From Kribbella aluminosa (lineage in GTDB: Bacteria > Actinomycetota > Actinomycetes > Propionibacteriales > Kribbellaceae): 64,000 bases of DNA. A program made the position numbers and the translations under genes. The notes beneath the pieces are model-generated. The model saw nothing but the letters and a program-made list of their open reading frames with translations. It searched no databases and had not been told where the DNA came from. Below are positions 26,787 through 34,086 of this stretch, piece after piece. The DNA is taken from assembly GCF_017876295.1 (NCBI RefSeq), contig NZ_JAGINT010000001.1, forward strand, positions 1,240,001 to 1,304,000. The letters are read 5' to 3'. How positions within the stretch are numbered: position 1 is the first letter of the stretch; every line of letters starts with the position of its first letter.

Positions 26787-28067
26787 ATGAGTGACGTGGG
26801 GCGCGACGAGACCGAGGGAAGTCCGGTCGCGGACAACGAGGCGCTGGAGAGCTCCAGCGAGCCGGCGGCCGAGCAGCCACCTGCGAAGGTGGACCACGGG
26901 AAGGTGGACCACGGGAAGGTGGACCACGGGAAGGTGGACCACGGGAAGGTGGACCACGGGAAGGTGGACCACGGGAAGGTGGACCACGGGGTGACGCCGG
27001 CGATGCAGATCGCCAGTGCGTGGGCGTGGCGGTTCCTCGTGATCGTGGCAGCCGTCGGTGTGATCGGCTACGCGGTGCGGTACCTGTCCGAGGTCGTCGT
27101 ACCGGTGACCGTCGGCGTCCTCCTCACCGCCCTGCTCGTTCCGGTGACGAACGGCCTGCAGAAGCTCCGGGTCCCGCGCGGCCTCGCCGCCGGCACCACC
27201 GTCATCGCGACGATGATCGTGGTCGCCGGCCTGCTGACGCTGGTCGGGACGCAGATCGCCGGACAGTTCGAGGCCTTGTCCAGCCAGGTCGGCGAAGGCG
27301 TCCAGAAGCTGCGCGACCTGGCCCGGATCAACTTCGGCCTGACCGACAGCGACATCACCAACCTGTTCAAGCAGATCCAGAAGCAGATCACCTCCGGCGG
27401 CGCGCTCGGTCAGCAGGCGGCCGCGGTCGGTACGACGGCGACGCACGTGGTGGCCGGCCTGTTCATCTCGCTGTTCTGCCTGTTCTTCTTCCTGTACCAG
27501 GGCGAGCAGATCTGGTCATGGCTGGTCCGGCTGTTCCCGCGCCGCGCCCGCGACCGCGCGGACTCGTCCGGCCGCCGGGCGTGGGTGTCGCTGACCGCGT
27601 TCGTCCGCGCGACCGTGATCGTCGCCGCGGTGGACGCGATCGGTATCTCGCTGGGTGCCGCGATCCTCGGGCTGCCGCTGGTCAGCGCGATCGGCATCCT
27701 GGTGTTCGTCGGCGCGTTCATCCCGGTGGTCGGCGCGCTGGTCAGCGGCATCGTCGCGGTCCTCGTCGCACTGGTTGCCAAAGGCCCCATTATCGCGATC
27801 GTGATGCTCGCGGTCGTGATCGGCGTACAGCAACTGGAAGCCCACGTCCTCCAGCCCTTCCTGATGGGCCGCGCCGTCAGCGTCCACCCCCTGGCCGTCA
27901 TCCTCGCCATCGCCACCGGTGTGGTCATCGCCGGCATCGTCGGCGCCCTGGTAGCCGTCCCCACCGCCGCCGTCCTGAACGCCATCGTCAACCACCTGGC
28001 CGGCAACGACCCAGACCCCGAACCCCCAAGAAGACGCCGCCCCCAACCAGCACCCGCCGAGGACTGA
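26787..28067 (+). CDS. AI-2E family membrane protein with KVDHG repeats
   Basis: A 426-residue protein. The first 70 residues are soluble: an acidic stretch, then seven perfect KVDHG pentapeptides (about residues 34-68). Then come about eight hydrophobic segments in the AI-2E/PerM arrangement, with a large amphipathic loop at about 150-225 and FVGAFIPVVGALVSG and PFLMGRAVSVHPL near the C-terminal half. The family includes the AI-2 exporter TqsA but also Na+/H+ antiporters, so the substrate is open. The ATG has AGGGAGG upstream. The histidine-containing repeat is not a usual part of the family. Confidence 0.85.
   Translation: MSDVGRDETEGSPVADNEALESSSEPAAEQPPAKVDHGKVDHGKVDHGKVDHGKVDHGKVDHGKVDHGVTPAMQIASAWAWRFLVIVAAVGVIGYAVRYLSEVVVPVTVGVLLTALLVPVTNGLQKLRVPRGLAAGTTVIATMIVVAGLLTLVGTQIAGQFEALSSQVGEGVQKLRDLARINFGLTDSDITNLFKQIQKQITSGGALGQQAAAVGTTATHVVAGLFISLFCLFFFLYQGEQIWSWLVRLFPRRARDRADSSGRRAWVSLTAFVRATVIVAAVDAIGISLGAAILGLPLVSAIGILVFVGAFIPVVGALVSGIVAVLVALVAKGPIIAIVMLAVVIGVQQLEAHVLQPFLMGRAVSVHPLAVILAIATGVVIAGIVGALVAVPTAAVLNAIVNHLAGNDPDPEPPRRRRPQPAPAED
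26886..26990 (+). repeat. Seven perfect 15-bp coding repeats
   Basis: AAGGTGGACCACGGG is repeated seven times with no mismatch (26886-26990) and encodes KVDHG each time. Identity at every third codon position points to recent expansion by slippage. The repeat is in frame, so copy-number change only alters the cytosolic N-terminal tail. Confidence 0.97.
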
Positions 28068-28151
28068 TCAGCTCCCGCCCACACCCTGATGCTCGAGTGC
28101 GTTACCGCCGGCCATCGCGAAGTCGCTGTCGCGAAGGGTGTCGAGCGCGTT
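28068..28151 (-). pseudogene. Short relic resembling an AbiEii-type nucleotidyltransferase N terminus
   Basis: Minus-strand reading NALDTLRDSDFAMAGGNAL then EHQGVGGS and a TGA. The F-x-x-AGG-x-AL-x-x-x-G core resembles the start of AbiEii-like nucleotidyltransferases, one of which (also truncated) lies just upstream. No start codon precedes it (in-frame TAG at 28152-28154) and nothing follows the glycines. Resemblance over about 20 residues only. Confidence 0.28.
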
Positions 28152-28176
28152 CTAGTGGCGCGTTCGTGCTGAGGCT

Positions 28177-28626
28177 TCAGCTGTCACCCGCGGCGAGTTG
28201 TGGGAAGGCCTGGAGCCAAAGTGCCGCACATCGGCGGGGGAGCCGGAGTCGGGGCCAGAGGGCGACCAGGACATCGCGGTTCAGGTACTCGGTGACATCG
28301 GCCTGTACGTCGATGAAGTCCCGCGCCTCCAACCGGGAGTAGATCGCACCGACCTTGCTGCCGACCGCGTCGGCCTCCGACAACACGGCGCCGAGGTCCA
28401 TGAGGACCGGAGGATGTTGTCGCAGTTGGTCGACGGCCTCGGTGAAGTGGGTGAGGTCGAGATCGTTGGTGAAGCGGTCGATGTCGTCGGATTCGCGATT
28501 TCCGAAACCGTGCGCCCGGAGTGCGTAGCCGCCCGCGAGTACGAACTGGTGGTTGGCGAGAGCCTGTAGACCGAGGGTCGCCAGCCTGGTCTGTAGCGGA
28601 GTCAGGGAAAGGGACCATAACGCCAC
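28177..28626 (-). pseudogene. Truncated AbiEii-like nucleotidyltransferase
   Basis: A 149-codon frame. The N terminus is family-like: LTPLQTRLATLGLQAL, FVLAGGYALRAHGFGN and RESDDIDRFT, which holds the G-G and D-x-D elements of the nucleotidyltransferase fold. Family members are typically above 200 residues; here about 50-60 residues between VDQLRQH and PVLMDLGAVLSEAD appear to be missing. The segment ADAVGSKVGAIYSRLEARDF is intact, and the last 25 residues look out of frame. No antitoxin gene (AbiEi-type) is adjacent. A shortened functional variant cannot be excluded. Confidence 0.55.
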
Positions 28627-28656
28627 CGGCCGTCCTCGCGGGGCGGGGACGGCCGG
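28626..28656 (-). terminator. Terminator hairpin after cassette B
   Basis: Ten perfect base pairs, CCGGCCGTCC (28626-28635) with GGACGGCCGG (28647-28656). On the minus strand it lies 12 nt after the stop of the cassette B partner and just before the AbiEii-like start. Confidence 0.7.
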
Positions 28657-28668
28657 GGGTGTTGTGGG

Positions 28669-29826
28669 TCAGCGTTCGATCTTGGTTTCCTTGGGTTTGG
28701 CGTTGGCGCCGGTTTGTTGCTGGGTGCCTTGGTCGCCGGTTTGCTGGCCGGTCGCGGCCGGGGTCTGCGGAGACTGGGCGCCCGGAGACGCGACGCCGCT
28801 GAGGGCGGCCATCGCGCTCCGCTGCGTGTCGACCTGAACCTGGGACGACTGCGCGAGGCCCTGGAGGATTTCGTTCCGCGCTTCCATGCTCGGCGCGTTC
28901 AGCGCAGCGCTGAACCGCTGTGCCATCTCGACCCGGTCCTTCGCGCTCAGACCGCTCGCGCCGAGGTCCGGGTTGTGGCGGCCAGCGTTGTAGCTCGCCA
29001 CCGCGCCCTCGGCCTTGATCATCGCGTTGTTGAACTTGCCCTCGAACCAGCGGCCCGCACGGCCGGCAGCTTCCCGGCCGGCCGCGACGGCGTTCCGCCC
29101 GGTGTCGACCGCGGTGTCGCGGGCGTTACGAACACCCTGTACTGCGGTGTCGCGGGCGTTCCGGGCACCACCGACGACCGAGTCCCGCATCTCGCCGACG
29201 CGCTCGGTGCCGCTCTGCCAGGCCTGGTCGAGCCGGACCTGGCCGCGCTGCGCCATGTCCACGACGCGATCCCGGCCGGCCTCGTACGTTCCGAGGGCCT
29301 GCTGGCCGAGCTCCTCGGCCCGGTCCAGGGTGTTGCGCGCACCTTGTACGACGGTGTCGCGAGCGCCGCGCGCAGTGTCCACCGCGGTGTCCCGAGCGTC
29401 GCGGACAGTCTGAACCGCGCCGTCCCGTACGTCCCGGGCACCCTGGACGACGGTGTCGCGAGCGTCGCGAACGCCCTGCACCGCGACGTCGCGGTAGTCG
29501 CGCGCCTGGGAGGCGAGCGAGGTGGCCATCTCGCTGATCCGGCCGCGGGTGTTGTCGTAGGTCAGGTGCACCCGGGCGACGGCGGCGCGGGTCGCGTTCT
29601 CGATCCGGGTCCGCAGCGGGTCCCGGTTCGCGGCGCGCATCAGGTTGCCCTGCTGGCGGTCGTCGAGGCTCGCGAAGGCCACGGCGGACTGACGCTGCTC
29701 CGGCGACATTCCGACGACGGCTTGCAGGTTGCGCTGCTCGTCGGCGGACAGGTTGGTCAGCCAGTCGGTGGCCTGGACCCAGTTGCCCTGCTCCCAGCCG
29801 GCGGGGCCCTCAGATGGGGTCGTCAT
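28669..29826 (-). CDS. Cassette B partner: protein with 11-residue LEA-like repeats
   Basis: A 385-residue soluble protein without signal peptide. Residues 1-95 are globular-looking (QATDWLTNLSADEQRNLQAV, MSPEQRQSAVAFASLDD). Residues about 108-165 contain five consecutive 11-residue units of the type VRDARDTAVQG, and two more follow at about 221-243. Such amphipathic hendecads are the hallmark of group 3 LEA, apolipoprotein and some phasin-like proteins, which fold on membranes, lipid surfaces or upon drying. The C terminus is Gln/Thr/Pro-rich and disordered. ATG with GGAG, 8 nt after the conserved cassette gene, in the same junction sequence as cassette A. Function unknown. Confidence 0.8.
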   Translation of the reverse strand: MTTPSEGPAGWEQGNWVQATDWLTNLSADEQRNLQAVVGMSPEQRQSAVAFASLDDRQQGNLMRAANRDPLRTRIENATRAAVARVHLTYDNTRGRISEMATSLASQARDYRDVAVQGVRDARDTVVQGARDVRDGAVQTVRDARDTAVDTARGARDTVVQGARNTLDRAEELGQQALGTYEAGRDRVVDMAQRGQVRLDQAWQSGTERVGEMRDSVVGGARNARDTAVQGVRNARDTAVDTGRNAVAAGREAAGRAGRWFEGKFNNAMIKAEGAVASYNAGRHNPDLGASGLSAKDRVEMAQRFSAALNAPSMEARNEILQGLAQSSQVQVDTQRSAMAALSGVASPGAQSPQTPAATGQQTGDQGTQQQTGANAKPKETKIER

Positions 29827-29834
29827 TGCCTCTC

Positions 29835-30416
29835 CTAGTCGATGTAGATCGCGTAGCTGACACCGACCGCAGGGGTCAGTGGGTCGCCGCTCGGCTTGGT
29901 GCTGAACAGACGCAGGTGCGCGCCGTTGAGGGCCCAGGTCGCCAGGTGCCGCTTGTCGGCGCCCGCTCCGGGTCCCCATTCGTCGAGGAAGTTCGGGTTG
30001 CTGTCGTCGCTGACGTACGCGGGCTCACCGAAGTACTTGCGGGCCAGCGCCACGTGGTCCGGCCAGTGTTCGTCCAGCCCGGCCGCGGCCGCTTGCGTGT
30101 CGTCGGGACCGAGCTCGTACGCGCACCAGCCGGCGTTCAGTACGTCGGCGTACGCCAGGCCCGGGAAGACGACGATCGTCGTGCCGCGCTTGGTGGTGAA
30201 GCCCCAGGACGCCAGGACGGGGTCGATCTGCTCGCCCGGCTGCAGCGGCCAGGGCTCCCAGTTGGTGACAGCGGTGACCCGCTGGACGATCGCCCGGACG
30301 ACCTCGGGCCCGCTGTCGTCGTTGTTGGGCCCTGCGATGGCACGCCAGTCGGCGATCTCGGCGAAGTCGGCGAACGCCGCCTCGTCCTGATCGAGCGGCC
30401 GGTCCATGGTTTTCAT
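29835..30416 (-). CDS. Cassette B conserved protein (paralogue 2 of 3)
   Basis: A 193-residue protein collinear with the cassette A protein: MKTMDRPLDQDEAAFADFAEI, then WEPWPLQPGE, WGFTTKRGTT, GWCAYELGP, LDEHWPDH, FSTKPSGDPLT and the end VGVSYAIYID. No family is recognised. GGAAGGA lies about 12 nt before the ATG. The last 16 bases up to the partner's ribosome binding site (TACATCGACTAGGAGA) are identical to those in cassette A, so the junction itself is conserved. Confidence 0.8.
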   Translation of the reverse strand: MKTMDRPLDQDEAAFADFAEIADWRAIAGPNNDDSGPEVVRAIVQRVTAVTNWEPWPLQPGEQIDPVLASWGFTTKRGTTIVVFPGLAYADVLNAGWCAYELGPDDTQAAAAGLDEHWPDHVALARKYFGEPAYVSDDSNPNFLDEWGPGAGADKRHLATWALNGAHLRLFSTKPSGDPLTPAVGVSYAIYID

Positions 30417-30547
30417 TTCCGGGCTTGTTCCTTCCGTGGGTGCTCAAGCCGTCGTCGGCAACCGTACGGCGGGGTCAGGGTCAACAACAACGGGTGATCG
30501 GCTGCCTGTGGATAACTGTTCTGAAGGGTGAATTGGTCTGCTCTGGA

Positions 30548-30572
30548 CATCGCATCCCGCCGGGATGCGATG
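30548..30572 (-). terminator. Terminator hairpin after cassette C
   Basis: An 11-bp perfect stem, CATCGCATCCC (30548-30558) with GGGATGCGATG (30562-30572), and a 3-nt loop, 16 nt after the stop of the cassette C partner on the minus strand. It separates cassette C from cassette B. Confidence 0.78.
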
Positions 30573-30588
30573 GACGGGTTGGACCTGT

Positions 30589-30900
30589 CTAGCGGTTGCT
30601 GGGACCTCGGTCGGTACCGCGGTCCGGGCCGGGCCGGCCGCCGGTCTCCGGGCGGGCGCCGGTGTTGTCGACGGTGCGGGTGGCGCCCTTCGGCGGGATC
30701 GCGGCGCGCAGGGTGGCGCCCAGGTCGGAGGACAGACCGGAGGACTCGCCGGCGGCCTGGGCGGCTGCGGCGGCGCCCTGCGCGACCTGGGTGAGCTTGG
30801 CGGGGGAGACGGCACTGTCGGTTCCGGTCCCGGTGCGGACCTCGCTGTTGGCAGCGGCGTCGCGCATGTTCGTCCGGTAGTCCTGCCTGGCTGTCGTCAT
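30589..30900 (-). CDS. Cassette C partner: small disordered protein
   Basis: A 103-residue protein. Residues 1-70 could form Ala-rich helices (TNMRDAAANSEVRTG, KLTQVAQGAAAAAQAAGES); the C terminus is a Gly/Pro/Arg/Asp-rich tail (RPGPDRGTDRGPSNR). No domain is recognised. It occupies the same place as the two long partners of cassettes A and B: directly behind the conserved protein, with its ATG overlapping that gene's TGA (ATGA) and GAGGAGG just upstream. This suggests the partner slot is highly variable. Confidence 0.7.
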   Translation of the reverse strand: MTTARQDYRTNMRDAAANSEVRTGTGTDSAVSPAKLTQVAQGAAAAAQAAGESSGLSSDLGATLRAAIPPKGATRTVDNTGARPETGGRPGPDRGTDRGPSNR

Positions 30901-31490
30901 GACCCCTCCTCGTTGAGGTACACCACGTAGTTGATGCCGACCGAGGTCGACAACGGCTTGCGCCGTGGGCGGTTGCTGTACAGGTGGATCTCGGCGCCGG
31001 GTGGCGTCCAGACCGCCAGGTGCCGGCGGTCGCGGCCGGCTCCTGGGGCCCAGTCGTCGTCGAAACCCGTCTTCGTCTGTAGTCCGACGTACGCCGGCTG
31101 TCCCCAGTGCCGGCAGGCGAGCTCGAATTTCGCCGGCCAGTGGTCGTCGAGGCCGGCGGCGACCTCCTCGAGGTCCCAGGGCTCGATCGCGAACGCCACC
31201 CAGCCGCTGAACGGGCTGTGCGGCAGCACCTGGTCGTCGTACACGGCGAGCTCGGTGTTCCGCTTGGTCAGGAAGCCCCAGCCGTCGAGCTGCTCGTCGA
31301 TCACCGTACGGCGGTTGATCGGCCACGGCTTCCAACTGGTCCCCGACTTCACCCTGCGGATCAGTCGCCGGACCGGGACGGGTCCGGTCTGGCCCGCCTG
31401 CGGGCCGCCCAGGCGTCGCCAGTCGCGGACGTCCGCGAAATCGGCCATCGCGCGGTCGTCGTCGTCAAGCGGCCGGTCAAGTGTCTTCAT
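30897..31490 (-). CDS. Cassette C conserved protein (paralogue 3 of 3)
   Basis: A 197-residue member of the same unnamed family as the proteins at 22358-22939 and 29835-30416: MKTLDRPLDDDDRAMADFAD, then WKPWPINR, WGFLTKRNTE, GWVAFAIEP, LDDHWP, RHWGQPAYV, RRHLAVWTPPGAEIHLYSN and GINYVVYLN. It is the most divergent of the three and has four extra C-terminal residues. A 34-bp palindromic terminator upstream (31569-31602) isolates the C cassette from the MarR-MFS operon, so it must have its own promoter in about 80 bp. Confidence 0.8.
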   Translation of the reverse strand: MKTLDRPLDDDDRAMADFADVRDWRRLGGPQAGQTGPVPVRRLIRRVKSGTSWKPWPINRRTVIDEQLDGWGFLTKRNTELAVYDDQVLPHSPFSGWVAFAIEPWDLEEVAAGLDDHWPAKFELACRHWGQPAYVGLQTKTGFDDDWAPGAGRDRRHLAVWTPPGAEIHLYSNRPRRKPLSTSVGINYVVYLNEEGS

Positions 31491-31568
31491 CCGTGCGGCT
31501 GTCCTGTCGTCGCGGTACGTGTCGAAACTACGACCCGGGGAGGGTCAGGCGGCCGCTACGACAACGGA

Positions 31569-31602
31569 ACAGCCGCCCTGGAAAGCTTTCCAGGGCGGCT
31601 GT
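31569..31602 (-). terminator. 34-bp perfect palindrome, terminator of the MarR-MFS operon
   Basis: ACAGCCGCCCTGGAAAG pairs with CTTTCCAGGGCGGCTGT, 17 bp per arm and no loop bases outside the AAGCTT centre. It lies 52 nt after the stop of the MFS gene (minus strand). Confidence 0.85.
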
Positions 31603-31654
31603 CGGGTAGGTCAACCGTCGTTTGGTATCGGTTCGGTGAAGGACCGGCTCAGCT

Positions 31655-33262
31655 TCAGTGCATCGCGGCGGCCGCGGAGGCCTCCACCGACTCGTCACCG
31701 TCGGCCTTCGGGCCGTCGTGGCGGCCGGCCAGCCGCTGCTCCGGGGTGATGATCGCCAGGATCAGCGCGATCGCCAGGAACGGCAGCGAGACCAGGAACA
31801 CGTCGTCCATTGCGTCGACCAGCCCGTGCAGGGCGAAGCCCTTCAGCGGCTCCTTCAGCGTGTGCAGTGCCTGGACGCTGTTGGCCGCCTTCGCCAGTCC
31901 GTCGACCATCGACTGCGTGGCGTTCGGAATGATGTCGGACAGGTGCGTCTTCAGCCGGGTGGTCAGTACGGCGCCGTAAACCGCCGTACCGATCGCGCCA
32001 CCCATCGAGCGGAAGAACGTCATCGTCGAAGTGGCGGTGCCCATGTGCTGCCGGGGAACGCTGTTCTGCGCGGCGGTGACGGTGATCTGCATCGACAGAC
32101 CCAGACCGGCGCCCATCACGAACATGTAGATCGCCAGCTGCCAGTACGGCGTGGTCAGGCTCAGCGTGGACAGCAGCACCATGGCGCCGCCGACCAGGAC
32201 CGCGGAGATGATCGGGAAGTGCTTGTACCGGCCGCTCTTGCTCATCATCTGGCCGCTCGGGATCGACGCGGAGAAGATACCGACGATCATCGGCAGCAAC
32301 GCCAGGCCGGAGCGGGTCGGCGACAGGTCCTTGACGGCCTGCAGGTACAGCGGCAGGAAGATCAGCGCACCGAACATCGCGAACCCGAGCAGGAACGCGT
32401 ACCCGGCGTACCCGGAGAAGATCCGGCCCTTGAACAGGTCCATCGGGATGATCGGCTCGGCCACCCGCAGCTCGATCAGGACGAAGGCGACGGCGAGTAC
32501 GACGGCGCCGATCAGCAGCGCCAGCGTGGTCCCGTTGCCCCAGCCGTTGGACGGGCCGCTCCAGGAGACGGCCAGCAGCAGCGAGGTGACGGCCGCGGCG
32601 ACCGTGGAGGCGCCGAGGTAGTCGATCTTGTGCGAACGCTTCACGTGCGGCAGCTTCAGTACGGCGGCAACGATTCCCAGGGCAACGAGGCCGATCGGCA
32701 GGTTGATCCAGAAGATCCAGCGCCAGCCGGGACCGTCGGTGAGCAGACCGCCGAGCAGCGGGCCGGCCACCGAGGACAGGCCGAAGACGGCACCGAAGTA
32801 CCCCATGTACTTGCCGCGCTCGCGCGGCGGGATCACGTCGCCGATGGTGGCGAACGCCAGCGACATCAGACCGCCGGCGCCCAGACCCTGGACGGCGCGG
32901 AAGCCGATCAGCTGCTCGATGTTCTGCGACAGCGCGGACAGCACCGAGCCGCCGAGGAAGGTGACGATCGCCGCGATGAACAGCGGGCGACGGCCGTACA
33001 GGTCGGAGATCTTGCCCCACAACGGGGTCGAGGCGGTCGAGGTCAGCAGGTACGCCGTGACCACCCAGGACAGCTTGTCCAGGCTGTTGAACTCGCTGAC
33101 GATCCGCGGCAGCGCCGTACCGACGATGCTCTGGTCGAGTGCGGCCAGGAACATCCCGGCCATCAGGCCGCCGAGGATCACCAGGATCTGCTTGTGGGAC
33201 AGGTAGCCGGGACCGCTGTCAGGCGCAGCGCCGCCGGCGGTGGCGGGCTCTGTGGTGCTCAT
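31655..33262 (-). CDS. DHA2-family MFS drug exporter
   Basis: A 535-residue transporter with 14 predicted membrane spans. Motif A is GKISDLYGRRP (loop 2-3), motif C is in the fifth span (GLSSVAGPLLGGLL), and the opening AALDQSIVGTALPRI is motif D1, all of the EmrB/QacA (DHA2) group. It should export drugs by proton antiport. It is transcribed with a MarR regulator whose stop overlaps its ATG (ATGA). It ends before a strong palindromic terminator. Confidence 0.92.
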   Translation of the reverse strand: MSTTEPATAGGAAPDSGPGYLSHKQILVILGGLMAGMFLAALDQSIVGTALPRIVSEFNSLDKLSWVVTAYLLTSTASTPLWGKISDLYGRRPLFIAAIVTFLGGSVLSALSQNIEQLIGFRAVQGLGAGGLMSLAFATIGDVIPPRERGKYMGYFGAVFGLSSVAGPLLGGLLTDGPGWRWIFWINLPIGLVALGIVAAVLKLPHVKRSHKIDYLGASTVAAAVTSLLLAVSWSGPSNGWGNGTTLALLIGAVVLAVAFVLIELRVAEPIIPMDLFKGRIFSGYAGYAFLLGFAMFGALIFLPLYLQAVKDLSPTRSGLALLPMIVGIFSASIPSGQMMSKSGRYKHFPIISAVLVGGAMVLLSTLSLTTPYWQLAIYMFVMGAGLGLSMQITVTAAQNSVPRQHMGTATSTMTFFRSMGGAIGTAVYGAVLTTRLKTHLSDIIPNATQSMVDGLAKAANSVQALHTLKEPLKGFALHGLVDAMDDVFLVSLPFLAIALILAIITPEQRLAGRHDGPKADGDESVEASAAAAMH

Positions 33263-33864
33263 CTGGTGCTCTCCAGGTTCTTGTCGTTGTTCTCACTGCC
33301 GGCAGGGTCGCCGCCGGCGGTGGAGTCTTGGTCGGTACTGCGCTCTGCCGGGCCGGACGGGCGCAGCCGCGGTGCGACCGCGGCCCAGCCCTTGTCGGCC
33401 CAGGCGGCGCTGGAAGGGGCTTCGGTGAGGGCGGCGACACCGTCCGCGAAGCGGGTCATCAGCCGCTCGAAGGTCTGCACGTCCTGCTCGGACCAGCCCT
33501 CCATGGCGGCGCTCAGCAGTTCCATCCGGTGCCGGGCACTGGTCTCCCACTCCTCGACGCCCTGCTCGGTGAGCTCGACCCGGAAGGCCCGGCCGTCGTC
33601 GGGGTCGGGGGAGCGCCGGACCAGGCCGAGCTGCTCCAGGGACCGGACGTGCCGGCTCGCGGTCGAGGCGTCCAGCTCCAGCCGGCCGGCCAGGTCGGAC
33701 AGCCGCAGTGCGCCGTTGCACCGCAGGGCGAACAGCACGACGTGCGCGCTGTGGTCGATCGTGTCGCCGGGCTGCTTGGCCTTCAGCCGCCGCCCGATCC
33801 GGGTGAACGCGTGCATCACACCCTCGATCGGGGTCTGTGGAGCATACGCGTCGTTTACATGCAT
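33259..33864 (-). CDS. MarR-family regulator of the adjacent MFS exporter
   Basis: A 201-residue winged-helix protein: IDHSAHVVLFALRCNGAL, the recognition helix region RLELDASTASRHVRSLEQLGL and the wing RSPDPDDGRAF. A C-terminal tail of about 50 polar residues is longer than in typical MarR. The frame is open 23 codons upstream, but the ATG at 33864 lies exactly 6 nt after TATGCT, a -10 element inside a perfect inverted repeat (33868-33887), so that is the likely start and the protein probably represses its own operon. Confidence 0.87.
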   Translation of the reverse strand: MHVNDAYAPQTPIEGVMHAFTRIGRRLKAKQPGDTIDHSAHVVLFALRCNGALRLSDLAGRLELDASTASRHVRSLEQLGLVRRSPDPDDGRAFRVELTEQGVEEWETSARHRMELLSAAMEGWSEQDVQTFERLMTRFADGVAALTEAPSSAAWADKGWAAVAPRLRPSGPAERSTDQDSTAGGDPAGSENNDKNLESTR

Positions 33865-33867
33865 GCT

Positions 33868-33887
33868 GCAAGCATATACATGCTTGC
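33868..33887. promoter_or_regulatory. MarR autoregulatory operator over the -10 element
   Basis: GCAAGCAT-ATAC-ATGCTTGC is a perfect 8-bp inverted repeat with a 4-bp centre, starting 4 bp upstream of the marR ATG. The predicted minus-strand -10 (TATGCT, 33871-33876) lies inside it, so bound MarR would block the promoter. Confidence 0.7.
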
Positions 33888-34086
33888 GTGATACACGCAA
33901 ATGAGTTTCCAAGATCTTCAACTGAGCCGCCACTCATTTGCTCTCGGTCGCCGGATCGTCACGCTCTGCAGTGGGACGCCGTCGCGGACAGTAATTCGAC
34001 GCCGGAGGGTGGCGTTTTGTGACGCCGATCCGGGAAGAAGTGGTGCTTGCCTCACCGGTCATGGTCGGTCCAGCACCCTGTCGGCG

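Noticed and set aside
26886..26990. Possible CRISPR-like or regulatory iteron array
   Set aside because: Units are 15 bp, in frame, without spacers and inside a clear gene with its own ribosome binding site.
31658..33904. 748-codon plus-strand frame opposite the MFS and MarR genes
   Set aside because: Composition dominated by Arg, Gln, His, Asp; no ribosome binding site or family; exact antisense of a clear DHA2 transporter.
33890..34086. Upstream extension of the CPBP protease frame to 33901
   Set aside because: The extra 62 residues are Arg/Ser-rich, start inside the MarR promoter region and precede the first membrane span without family similarity.
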